Assembly: GCA_023246985.1 (NCBI GenBank)
Contig: JAHFHJ010000019.1
Coordinates: forward strand, 1-15,818
Source of the DNA: Candidatus Omnitrophota bacterium
GTDB taxonomy: Bacteria; Omnitrophota; Omnitrophia; Omnitrophales; Aquincolibacteriaceae
DNA length: 15,818 bases
Direction of reading: 5' to 3'
The notes beneath the pieces are model-generated. The model searched no databases. It saw only the letters and a list, made by a program, of their open reading frames with translations, and was not told the origin of the DNA. Numbering within the stretch: the first letter of the stretch is position 1; each line of letters begins with the position of its first letter. Shown in pieces: positions 1 through 6,231 of the stretch. A program made the translations under genes and the position numbers.

Positions 1-59
1 CCAATCTTTACTCCGCTCAACAGTGACTCTTTAAATGCTAAGTTTGTGGGAGTGGTCGT

Positions 60-155
60 ATGAATGTGCTAACGATTTTGGGCTTGTTTGCAGTTGCGGC
101 AATGCTTGTGTGCCAGGCGTTGGAGAATCGCAGCGGATGGTTCCTAAAAAGGTAA
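60..155 (+). CDS. 31-residue hydrophobic peptide, probably truncated small membrane protein
   Basis: ATG at 60 is preceded by GGGAG at 48-52 (7-nt spacing), and the frame closes with TAA at 153-155. Residues 3-20 form one uninterrupted hydrophobic stretch suited to a single membrane helix, followed by a polar segment (QALENRSGWF) and a basic LKR end. From memory, the start and the ALE-[DN]RS-xWF motif resemble a widespread family of roughly 65-residue two-helix membrane proteins of unknown function. Here the second half is missing: the stop falls one base before a strong palindrome, and no other frame downstream continues the family before ispH ends on the opposite strand. It could be a functional short form, a decayed remnant, or a chance frame. 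The family match is recollection, not a search result. Function unknown. Confidence 0.45.
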   Translation: MNVLTILGLFAVAAMLVCQALENRSGWFLKR

Positions 156-181
156 GTAAAAAGTACCGGGTACCTTTTTAC
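156..181. terminator. bidirectional intrinsic terminator
   Basis: An inverted repeat centred at about 168 (GTACC-G-GGTAC) extends into an A-tract on the left and a T-tract on the right, with one bulged base. It therefore reads as hairpin plus U-tract on both strands. It lies 3 bp beyond the ispH stop on the minus strand and directly after the small plus-strand frame, so it probably ends both transcripts. Confidence 0.6.
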
Positions 182-184
182 GGG

Positions 185-1384
185 TTATTCTGTGATGGCG
201 ATAAGCCGTTGGATCACTTCTTCGACTACGCGATTGGGCGTGGACGCTCCGGCGGTGATCCCGATCTTAAGGGGGTCAGCCGCCTTTTTGATCCCTTCAA
301 AAAAAGGCGCCCGACCCCTTTTTTGCAACCATCCCTCAGTTGCGACGATCTCCTGGGTCCCGATTTTTTGATGACGGATTTTTTCCCGGGAAACCAGCGA
401 AGACGCGTCTTCGACATGGAATGCGGGGCAAAAAGCGGCGGCGATCTCGGCAAGATGCCCGGTATTGCTCGACCGGTAACCGCCGATGACAAGAATGAGA
501 TCCATCTTTTTCTCGCCCAGCCCGCGGATCGCGTCCTGCCGATCCTGCGTCGCCGAACAGATCGTGTCAAAATGCCGGAAACGGCCGGGAAGCTCTCCGG
601 CCCCGTAGCGTTTCTCCAGCGCTTCACGCAGTATTTTCGAGATCTCGATCGATTCCCGGGAAAGCATGGTCGTCTGGTTCGCGAACCCGATCTTCCCCAG
701 GTCCCGGTCCGGGTCCAATCCTTCCGAACACGCCTTTTCGAATTCTTCAAGGATCCTTTTCCGCGTTCCTTTCCCCGCAATGTATTCACAAACCCTGACC
801 GCCTGTTCTTTATCTTTCACCACAAGATATTTCGAGGCCCGCGAGCATGTCGCCCGCGTTTCTTCATGATCGTACTTCCCGTGGATCACCGCCGTGAATC
901 CGCCCCGGCTGTAGGATTCCACGCGCCGCCAGACGCTCATCACGGACCCGCAGGTCGTATCCACGATCACGCAACCCTTTTTCCGGAATTCCTTGAGCGC
1001 CTCGACCGACACCCCAAAAGCCGGCATGATCACGACATCCTTCTCGGTGATCCCGGAGCATGAAGCATCGTGGGTGAGGATCTTGACCCCCATCCCCTGA
1101 AGCTCCGCGTTCACGCGCGGATTATGGATAATTTCATTGGTAAGAAAAATGCGGCGTTCCGGAAAACGCGCGCGGGTCTCGTAGGCATATTGCACGGCGC
1201 GCTCCACGCCGTAACAAAAACCGAATTCCCTGGCGAGATGGATTTCAACGCGGCCGGTCTTCAACAGAAATCCCGCGGCGCGGACCTTGTCGATCAACGG
1301 GCTGTGGTAGCTTTGATCGAGTTGGGATTGAACCCTGCCCTTGAGCCCGAAACTCGCGCGGAGGGTCTTTTCGGGTTCGGTCAT
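185..1384 (-). CDS. ispH: 4-hydroxy-3-methylbut-2-enyl diphosphate reductase (IspH/LytB)
   Basis: Last enzyme of the MEP isoprenoid pathway: an iron-sulfur enzyme that reduces HMBPP to IPP and DMAPP in the cytoplasm. The three cluster cysteines are visible: C57 in EFGFCYGV, C145 in DTTCGSV and C276 in DTICSATQ. Other family signatures are NEIIHNP (H87), HEETRAT near 173-179, the SSNTGHL substrate loop at 305-311 and GITAGASTP near 375-383. At 399 residues it is longer than the approximately 315-residue E. coli enzyme. It has a 45-residue N-terminal extension before VEIHLAREFGF and an insert around 200-240, as in the plant/cyanobacterial-like long form. It is the last gene of a minus-strand operon, starting 10 bp after the dCMP deaminase stop. 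An AGGGA precedes the ATG at short spacing. Confidence 0.95.
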   Translation of the reverse strand: MTEPEKTLRASFGLKGRVQSQLDQSYHSPLIDKVRAAGFLLKTGRVEIHLAREFGFCYGVERAVQYAYETRARFPERRIFLTNEIIHNPRVNAELQGMGVKILTHDASCSGITEKDVVIMPAFGVSVEALKEFRKKGCVIVDTTCGSVMSVWRRVESYSRGGFTAVIHGKYDHEETRATCSRASKYLVVKDKEQAVRVCEYIAGKGTRKRILEEFEKACSEGLDPDRDLGKIGFANQTTMLSRESIEISKILREALEKRYGAGELPGRFRHFDTICSATQDRQDAIRGLGEKKMDLILVIGGYRSSNTGHLAEIAAAFCPAFHVEDASSLVSREKIRHQKIGTQEIVATEGWLQKRGRAPFFEGIKKAADPLKIGITAGASTPNRVVEEVIQRLIAITE

Positions 1385-1394
1385 AAAATCCCTG

Positions 1395-2396
1395 CTAGGA
1401 GGAAGCGATCTTGCGGACCGTCACGCCGGCCTGATCGAGCAGTTTCAGGGAGAGTTCCAGGAACGGATAATTTCCCTGGTAAACGACCTCGGCGATCCCG
1501 GCGTTGATGATCATCTTGGTGCACATGAGACACGGCGAAAAGGTCGTGTAAAGCGCGGCGCCTTTGAGACTCACGCCGTGATACGCCGCCTGAACAATGG
1601 CATTCTCTTCTCCGTGCGAACAAAGACATTCCCCGAGATCTTTCCCGGAAGCGTCGATCGCGTTGCAACGCGGGCAGCCGCCGTCGCGGCAGTTGGTGAT
1701 CCCGCGCGGCGTTCCGTTGTAGCCGGTCGAAATAATGCGTTTATCCTTGACGATCACCGCCGCGATCTTCCGTTTCACGCAGCTGGAACGCATCGCCGCG
1801 ACCTTCGCGATATTCATGAAATATTCGTCCCAACCCGGACGCGGGGCTTTTTGCGCGAGTTCGAGCAGAACCTGCCTCACCTTCTCATGCATTTCTTTCA
1901 AGGGTCCGTTATTATCGATCTGAAGATCCGCCAGGGCCAGGGCCTGATCAAGCTGCTGGTCGGTCTTGTTCGCGCTCTTCGCTTCTTGGGCCTCCAGCGC
2001 CCGGAAATCTTCCCACGCCCGCGGATCGTGCTCGCGGCCGCGCTGTTTAAGCCGTTCAAAACGGAGTTTCTCAGGGGCCTGAATGCGGATAAGCGTGAAA
2101 TCATTGCGGCGGCGGAAGACCCGGACTTCGGAAGGATGACGGATGGAATCAATGACGTAATGTTTTTCGGGATCGAGCCTCGCAAAGATCCGTTCGGCGA
2201 GACAGCCCGGCCCCTCTTTTTCGCGCAGTTCATTCCCCAGCGCGACCAGAACGTCGCGCGCGACCTCTTGACCGCGTTTTTTCGCTTCGTCCCGGAGCGC
2301 GTCGGAAAGCGAATAGTAGTGAAAACCGCGATCCTTCAGAAAATTCGCGGCCTCCCCTTTGCCTGACCCGTTCTTCCCGGTCAATCCGATGATCAT
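1395..2396 (-). CDS. P-loop kinase-like / dCMP deaminase fusion protein
   Basis: 333 residues with two domains. Residues 1-165 begin with a Walker A loop (GKNGSGKG, 7-14) and read like a nucleoside monophosphate or dephospho-CoA kinase fold, including VIDSIRHPSEV near 81-91. Residues 185-325 are a zinc-dependent deoxycytidylate deaminase of the ComEB/Dcd1 type: H261-x-E263 and P288-C289-x-x-C292 form the catalytic site, after the NGTPRGxxNC segment and a Cys-rich insert (C236, C241, C244). The deaminase should convert dCMP to dUMP, feeding dTMP synthesis. The kinase-like half may sense or bind nucleotides; its substrate is unknown. Yeast Dcd1 and the antiphage proteins AvcD/DcdV share the P-loop plus deaminase order, the latter being much longer. 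AAAGGGA precedes the ATG; gaps to both neighbours are about 10 bp, so it is co-transcribed. Confidence 0.88.
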   Translation of the reverse strand: MIIGLTGKNGSGKGEAANFLKDRGFHYYSLSDALRDEAKKRGQEVARDVLVALGNELREKEGPGCLAERIFARLDPEKHYVIDSIRHPSEVRVFRRRNDFTLIRIQAPEKLRFERLKQRGREHDPRAWEDFRALEAQEAKSANKTDQQLDQALALADLQIDNNGPLKEMHEKVRQVLLELAQKAPRPGWDEYFMNIAKVAAMRSSCVKRKIAAVIVKDKRIISTGYNGTPRGITNCRDGGCPRCNAIDASGKDLGECLCSHGEENAIVQAAYHGVSLKGAALYTTFSPCLMCTKMIINAGIAEVVYQGNYPFLELSLKLLDQAGVTVRKIASS

Positions 2397-2405
2397 GACG
2401 TCCCT

Positions 2406-2996
2406 TTAGGAGCGCTGAATCCAAAAATCAGGCGCATAGAATCGCCGATCGCCCGCGTGCCGCTCGATCAGGATGAGGTGACTGGCATTTTTGCCGTCTT
2501 CCACTTCAGGCAGTGCCGCAATCTCACGCAGCGCTTCGCCGTGTTTCCCGGCCGGAGGCCTGATAAAACCTACGGCTTGTTTCTCGAGACGGAAAACCGC
2601 TTCTTCAATGTCCTCGACGCGCACCGCCAGGGCATAAGGCTTCTTGTCTCCAAAATGCGCGACCCAGTCTAATCCGGATTTTTCATGAGGATGCTCAACC
2701 AGGATCGCCGGAGCGCATCCTCTGCGCAAAACCTCTACGCCGTGCCCCTTGTGCTCGAGAACTTTTGCGGTCAAATCCCTTTGATACCCCATCTCGAGAA
2801 ATTCGTTCGCTCTTTTCTTCAAGTGAATCGTGCGGAAAATAAGATGGTCCAGAACGGGATGGAGGCCGATCCCCACGAGCGAAAGACCGCGCGTAATGAC
2901 CCGGGCGGCGGCATTTCCCGCGGAGAGCTCCGCGGCATACTGTTTCAAGGCTTGCTCCAGGATAGCGGGGTCTTTGCGGCCGGAAGCGGATGTCAT
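2406..2996 (-). CDS. glyoxalase/VOC-fold protein of unknown substrate
   Basis: 196 residues. From about residue 46 the pattern HPVLDHLIFRT, then a strand-rich stretch and ILIERH...FYAPDFW at the C-terminus, suggests a vicinal-oxygen-chelate (glyoxalase/dioxygenase) fold. H51 and E178 are candidate metal ligands. YALAVRVEDIEEAVFRLEKQ (120-139) looks like the start of the second beta-alpha module. The first 45 residues form an Ala-rich helical extension (AILEQALKQYAAELSAGNAAARVI) not typical of small VOC proteins. This might recall the helical part of DUF1338-like oxygenases, but that is a weak impression. AAGGA lies 7 nt before the ATG. It is the first gene of the operon with the dCMP deaminase and ispH, with a 9-bp gap. 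No signal peptide. Substrate and reaction cannot be assigned. Confidence 0.6.
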   Translation of the reverse strand: MTSASGRKDPAILEQALKQYAAELSAGNAAARVITRGLSLVGIGLHPVLDHLIFRTIHLKKRANEFLEMGYQRDLTAKVLEHKGHGVEVLRRGCAPAILVEHPHEKSGLDWVAHFGDKKPYALAVRVEDIEEAVFRLEKQAVGFIRPPAGKHGEALREIAALPEVEDGKNASHLILIERHAGDRRFYAPDFWIQRS

Positions 2997-3027
2997 CTTT
3001 GATTCCTTATGAACAAAATGCTTTTAA

Positions 3028-3065
3028 AGGCACGTTTGCCTCTGTTGTTTCACTTTGCGAAACAA
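3028..3065 (-). terminator. twin hairpins after the ferredoxin gene, possible weak terminator
   Basis: Two small stem-loops lie between ferredoxin and the VOC gene. One is TTGTTTC/GAAACAA (3045-3051 with 3059-3065, 7-nt loop). The other is AGGCA/TGCCT (3028-3032 with 3037-3041, 4-nt loop), which on the minus strand is followed by TTTAAAA. They may attenuate read-through from ferredoxin into the three-gene operon. The T-run is short, so confidence is low. Confidence 0.35.
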
Positions 3066-3105
3066 AGGAGCCGGGGCAAACGGAGAAAATTTATACGAAT
3101 TTATT

Positions 3106-3417
3106 TTATTTTAGTTTATTCCCCGGTTTTTTGGGGGCTTCATCTTTGGAACGGGGCGTCGCCTTGGGGTTGGCCTTGAACTGAGGCGCCAAGTCCACGT
3201 TGATCTTCGCGTAAACCGGGTCCATATCTTCGGATTCGACGATCGAACCGACAGGACATTCCACCGCGCAAGCCCCGCAGGAAATACAGATCGCCGGGTC
3301 GATCACCATGAAATCTTTTCCTTGATAAGTTCCGGGAAAAATCGCTTCAGTCGGACACACGCCGGCGCAAAGGCCGTACCGTTCACCGTGACATTTTTCA
3401 GTAATGACATAAGACAT
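3106..3417 (-). CDS. 7Fe-8S type ferredoxin
   Basis: A 103-residue soluble electron carrier. The start is placed at 3417 (MSYVITEKC) because AAGGAGAA lies 6-7 nt upstream; the open frame extends to 3489 but those codons overlap the promoter. Cysteines at 9, 17, 21, 44, 47, 50 and 54 give C-x7-C-x3-C-P ... C-x2-C-x2-C-x3-C-P. By analogy with Azotobacter ferredoxin I, C9, C17 and C54 would hold a 3Fe-4S cluster and C21, C44, C47 and C50 a 4Fe-4S cluster. The fourth cysteine of the first motif is absent (Glu12 at the equivalent place). The C-terminal 25 residues are Lys/Pro-rich (PKATPRSKDEAPKKPGNK) and probably disordered. The partner enzyme is not in view. IspH a few genes away is an Fe-S enzyme that needs electrons, but no link is shown. 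Confidence 0.9.
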   Translation of the reverse strand: MSYVITEKCHGERYGLCAGVCPTEAIFPGTYQGKDFMVIDPAICISCGACAVECPVGSIVESEDMDPVYAKINVDLAPQFKANPKATPRSKDEAPKKPGNKLK

Positions 3418-3460
3418 TTCGTAATTCTCCTTAATGGGTGTTGGTTTTGAAAGAGGCCGT

Positions 3461-3489
3461 ATTTTAACCGCTGCCTCCCCTACCGTCAA
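3461..3489 (-). promoter_or_regulatory. sigma-70 promoter of the ferredoxin gene
   Basis: On the minus strand TTGACG (3484-3489), a 17-bp spacer and TAAAAT (3461-3466) give 5/6 matches to each consensus box. Transcription would begin near 3454, leaving a leader of about 37 nt that carries the Shine-Dalgarno sequence before the ATG at 3417. Confidence 0.7.
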
Positions 3490-3586
3490 TGCTTCAAAAA
3501 AAGGATCCGCGGATTAGGGAACGGTCTCTTTAAAACTTTTAGCGAAGCGGTCCTGACTCTTATTTTTTTCGGGTCTCAGGGGGTCC

Positions 3587-3615
3587 GTCCCGAATGCCAT
3601 TTTCCGGAAATTCAG
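3587..3615 (-). repeat. degenerate GTCAT...ATGAC-family hairpin repeat
   Basis: GTCCCGAATGCC followed by TTTTCCGGAAATTCAG resembles the copy at 8979-9009 (GTCCCCGAATGC, then TTTTATCGGGAGGCCAG), with several mismatches. It sits in the divergent interval between the ferredoxin and tsaB. Weakest member of the family. Confidence 0.35.
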
Positions 3616-3624
3616 CTTTCTTCT

Positions 3625-3651
3625 TTGTTTTTATTCAAAGCGGCATAGAAT
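3625..3651 (+). promoter_or_regulatory. possible promoter of tsaB giving a leaderless transcript
   Basis: TAGAAT (3646-3651, 5/6 match to TATAAT) ends 6 nt before the tsaB ATG at 3658. TTGTTT (3625-3630) lies upstream with a short 15-bp spacer. No Shine-Dalgarno sequence is visible before tsaB. The expected start site falls at or beside the A of the ATG. Confidence 0.4.
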
Positions 3652-3657
3652 ACGCGT

Positions 3658-4329
3658 ATGCATTTACTAGCCCTCGAAACTTCCAGCCCGATCTTGAGCG
3701 TCGCGGTCAAAAGATCCGGGGCCAAACTCCGCCGCGCCGCGGTCCGAGGCCCTATGAAGCACGCGGAGAACATCCTTCCCGTGATCGACCGGCTGCTTAA
3801 AAAAGAACGGCTCAAGATCGGAGACATCGACGCTTTTCTGATCGGCCGGGGACCCGGATCTTTCACCGGATTGCGCGTCGGCTTTGCCACGCTCCAAGGA
3901 TTCCTCGCCGTCCGGCCCCGACCCTGCTACGGCGCCTTTTCCCTTGATCTCATCGCGGCGGGGATTAAGGGCTATCAAACTCTTGCGGTGTGCCTGGACG
4001 CGAAGCGTGGTAAACTCTACACGCGTTCGTATCATTCTCAGGGAAAAAGATGGATTCCGGACGGGCCGTCGCGCGTGGTGCCATTCGAGGCGATGGCTCA
4101 AAAAATTCCTGGAGGAAGTCAGATCGCCGGCGACGGGATTCGAAAGTTCCACGCCGGGAATTTTGAGATAGCGCCTGAAAAGAACTGGCTTCCCCGGGCC
4201 TCGACCCTGATTGAATTGTTCGAAGCAAAGAGTCCGCTCCTTAAAAAGTTGGGGCGGCCCCAAGAGCTTCTGCCGGTCTATCTGCGTCATTCCGAACCGG
4301 AAGAAAAAATCGCTGAAAGAAAAAAATGA
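3658..4329 (+). CDS. tsaB: tRNA threonylcarbamoyladenosine biosynthesis protein TsaB
   Basis: 223 residues of the ASKHA-fold partner that dimerises with TsaD and, with TsaE, transfers the threonylcarbamoyl group to A37 of ANN-decoding tRNAs. Visible family motifs are LALETSSPILSVAV (4-17, usually ALDTS), KHAENILPVID (34-44), IGRGPGSFTGLRVG (62-75) and CLDAKRGKLY (112-121, usually DARxGExY). There is no glycoprotease metal site, as expected for TsaB rather than TsaD. The start at 3658 gives the normal MHLLALETS N-terminus; no ribosome-binding site is seen, which fits the leaderless promoter described just upstream. It heads a plus-strand group of housekeeping genes. The gap to alr is 102 bp and filled by an inverted repeat pair. 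The last 15 residues are a charged Glu/Lys tail. Confidence 0.9.
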   Translation: MHLLALETSSPILSVAVKRSGAKLRRAAVRGPMKHAENILPVIDRLLKKERLKIGDIDAFLIGRGPGSFTGLRVGFATLQGFLAVRPRPCYGAFSLDLIAAGIKGYQTLAVCLDAKRGKLYTRSYHSQGKRWIPDGPSRVVPFEAMAQKIPGGSQIAGDGIRKFHAGNFEIAPEKNWLPRASTLIELFEAKSPLLKKLGRPQELLPVYLRHSEPEEKIAERKK

Positions 4330-4338
4330 CGATGTTTT

Positions 4339-4407
4339 GTCATCCTCGCATGTTTGAAACGGGGACCCCCAAATCTGGATTTCCGATAAAAGCGTTCGGG
4401 AATGACG
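4339..4407. repeat. inverted pair of GTCAT/ATGAC hairpin repeats (REPIN-like)
   Basis: A minus-oriented copy (4339-4366, starting GTCATCCTCGCATGTTT) and a plus-oriented copy (4375-4407, ending TTCGGGAATGACG) face each other across 8 bp. The left half matches the reverse complement of 9182-9212 at about 21 of 28 positions. The right half matches the reverse complement of 8979-9009, including the shared CCGATAAAAGC core. The element occupies most of the tsaB-alr gap and ends only a few bases before the alr Shine-Dalgarno sequence. Confidence 0.6.
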
Positions 4408-4431
4408 TGAAAAGGAGTCAAAAAAATTACG

Positions 4432-5571
4432 ATGGCTGAACTTATTCAAAGTAAATCCCGACTCCGGCACGGCGCGTGGATCGAGCTCCGCGCAGACCGC
4501 CTCCTCAAAAATCTTGAGACCCTTCAGAAACATTCCGGACAAACGGATGTCCTTGCGGTCATTAAGGCGAACGCTTACGGCCACGGCCTCAAGGAGATCG
4601 CCGGCGCTTTGGCCGGCAAGGTCGCTTATTTCGGCGTCGCAACGCTTCGCGAGGCGTTGGAACTGAGAGAGCATCACCCGCAAACTCCGGTATTCCTGTT
4701 CGGACATCTCTTCCCTCGGGAGCTCCCGGCAGCGCTCCTGGGCGGCATCACGCTAAGCGTTTCCAGCTTGGAAAAGGCCAGAGAGATCTCCGTTCTTTCG
4801 GAAGACCTCGGCCGAAAAACCTCGGTTCATATCAAGATCGATACCGGCATGGGCCGCATGGGAATTCCGATCCGGGAAGCGGCTGTTTCTATAGGGGAAA
4901 TGGCAAAACTCAAAGGCCTTCTTCTTGACGGGATCTACACGCATTTCCCGACGGCGGAAAAAGACGACGCGTTCCGCGAAGCGCAAGTCCGGGGATTCTT
5001 ATCGCTCCTTGAGACGCTTGAAAAAAAGAATATCGCGTTCCGGTTCCGCCATGCCAAGAACAGCGCCGCCGCGTTGACGCTTAAGACGCCCCTCCTTAAC
5101 ATGATCCGCCCGGGATTGACGCTTTACGGAATCTATCCGGATCCCATTTTAAAAGAAACTGCGCGCTTTGAACCGGTCCTCTCCCTTAAAAGCAGGATCG
5201 TGCTTGTCAAAAGAGTCCGGGCGGGAGAATCTGTGGGGTACGGCCGCGAGTTTTTCGCCCAAACGGCTACGACGATCGCGGTGCTTCCGGTCGGCTACAG
5301 TCACGGTTATCCGTACGCGACATGGAAAAAAGCCTCCGTTCTTTTTCAAGGAAGGCGCTATCCCCTCGCGGGAAAAGTCTCTATGGATTATATCGCCGTG
5401 GATCTTGGAAACACCGAAGCCAAAGAGGGCGATACGGTCACGCTCCTTGGCGAGGATCAAGACGAACGCATCACGGCCGAAGAGATCGCCGAATGGGCCG
5501 GTACGATTTCCTATGAGATCGTGACGCGCTTAAATTCCAATTTACCGCGAGTCGTTATTCTAGGGAGTTGA
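4432..5571 (+). CDS. alr: alanine racemase
   Basis: PLP-dependent interconversion of L- and D-alanine, supplying D-Ala for peptidoglycan. 379 residues, normal length. The N-terminal TIM barrel carries the PLP lysine K45 in VIKANAYGHG. HIKIDTGMGRMG (133-144), H207-x-x-NS (RHAKNSAA) and IRPG (R226) are the usual phosphate and substrate-binding elements. The C-terminal beta domain supplies the second catalytic base Y270 (SVGYGREF) and the VSMD loop at 316-319. AAAGGAG at 4411-4417 is the nearest ribosome-binding site, but its 14-nt spacing to the ATG is long, so start efficiency is uncertain. MAELIQSKSRLRHGAWIELR aligns well with family N-termini. The gap to birA is 105 bp and contains a large palindrome. 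Confidence 0.96.
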   Translation: MAELIQSKSRLRHGAWIELRADRLLKNLETLQKHSGQTDVLAVIKANAYGHGLKEIAGALAGKVAYFGVATLREALELREHHPQTPVFLFGHLFPRELPAALLGGITLSVSSLEKAREISVLSEDLGRKTSVHIKIDTGMGRMGIPIREAAVSIGEMAKLKGLLLDGIYTHFPTAEKDDAFREAQVRGFLSLLETLEKKNIAFRFRHAKNSAAALTLKTPLLNMIRPGLTLYGIYPDPILKETARFEPVLSLKSRIVLVKRVRAGESVGYGREFFAQTATTIAVLPVGYSHGYPYATWKKASVLFQGRRYPLAGKVSMDYIAVDLGNTEAKEGDTVTLLGEDQDERITAEEIAEWAGTISYEIVTRLNSNLPRVVILGS

Positions 5572-5623
5572 AAAACCCGAAAGGAAATCCTTCGCCCGTT
5601 AGTACCGCTTGACATTTGATTTT

Positions 5624-5652
5624 AGTACCGTTCTCCCGGGGAGAACGGTACT
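5624..5652. repeat. perfect 29-bp palindrome with 14-bp arms
   Basis: The arms AGTACCGTTCTCCC and GGGAGAACGGTACT are separated by a single G. There is no T-run on either side, so this is not an ordinary terminator. A partial copy of the arm (TACCGTTCTCC) recurs at 9023-9033. The 13-mer GACATTTGATTTT just upstream (5611-5623) recurs at 11410-11422. It lies between alr and birA. Confidence 0.6.
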
Positions 5653-5676
5653 GGGCTCAGGACGATAAAAAGCATC

Positions 5677-6231
5677 GTGATCCATTTCCAGATACGTCAC
5701 ATTCCGGAAGTTTCATCGACGAATACCGTCGTTCTGGAAGAAGCGCGCCAAGGCGCTCCGGAAGGTCTTGTCATCACGACGGATTATCAGACCGCCGGAC
5801 GAGGCAAACCCGGCAAGGACTGGTGGTCGCCCCGCGGAAAGAACCTTCTGTTCTCGATTCTCCTCAGGCCGCCGCTTCGCCTGAACCAAGTTCCGCTCAT
5901 GACTCAGATCGCTTGTCGCGCGGTTGCAAAAACCTTGAAGGAAAAGTATGGTATTGACTCGGAATTCAAACGGCCCAATGATGTTATGGCCGGAGGCCAA
6001 AAGCTCTGCGGAACACTTGTTGAGGCCTTGTCGACCCCGGTAGTGCTTGAGGCGGTGGCCGCCGGGATTGGCCTGAACGTAAATGCCGAAGCCTCCGAGC
6101 TGATTCCAAGCGCGGTCTCCATGGCGATGATTACCGGAAAGGTCTATCCTTTGAAAGAGATCCTTGAATACATTCTTGAGGAACTGAGCGAACGGATCGG
6201 AGAATGGTACAAAACGGGGACTATGAGGTAG
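5677..6231 (+). CDS. birA: minimal biotin--[acetyl-CoA-carboxylase] ligase
   Basis: Activates biotin with ATP and transfers it to the carrier-protein lysine of acetyl-CoA carboxylase. 184 residues containing only the catalytic core: SSTN (13-16), GRGKPGKDWWSP (41-52, the biotinyl-AMP loop), KRPND (98-102), KLCGTLVE (109-116) and AAGIGLNVN (128-136). There is no N-terminal DNA-binding domain, so it is not a BirA-type repressor. The usual C-terminal SH3-like domain of about 45 residues also seems absent, the protein ending soon after the last helices. The nearly invariant Trp of KWPND is Arg here (CGG; one base from TGG). The start is GTG at 5677 without a good Shine-Dalgarno sequence. coaX starts on the base after its stop, so the two are translationally linked. 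Confidence 0.88.
   Translation: MIHFQIRHIPEVSSTNTVVLEEARQGAPEGLVITTDYQTAGRGKPGKDWWSPRGKNLLFSILLRPPLRLNQVPLMTQIACRAVAKTLKEKYGIDSEFKRPNDVMAGGQKLCGTLVEALSTPVVLEAVAAGIGLNVNAEASELIPSAVSMAMITGKVYPLKEILEYILEELSERIGEWYKTGTMR

Noticed and set aside
35..1063. 342-codon plus-strand open frame opposite ispH
   Set aside because: Lies antisense to a complete IspH with all cluster cysteines. Its translation is Arg/Pro/Phe-rich without any recognisable motif, as expected from the complementary strand of a GC-rich gene.
1341..2366. 341-codon plus-strand open frame opposite the deaminase fusion
   Set aside because: Antisense to a protein with intact Walker A and zinc motifs; no domain pattern of its own.
3667..4707. 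346-codon minus-strand open frame over tsaB and the alr start
   Set aside because: Overlaps two well-supported genes and a repeat-filled gap. Composition is that of a complementary strand.
5609..5642. Promoter for birA at TTGACA (5609-5614)
   Set aside because: A perfect -35, but the position 17 bp later reads TCTCCC, with no -10 box at any reasonable spacing.
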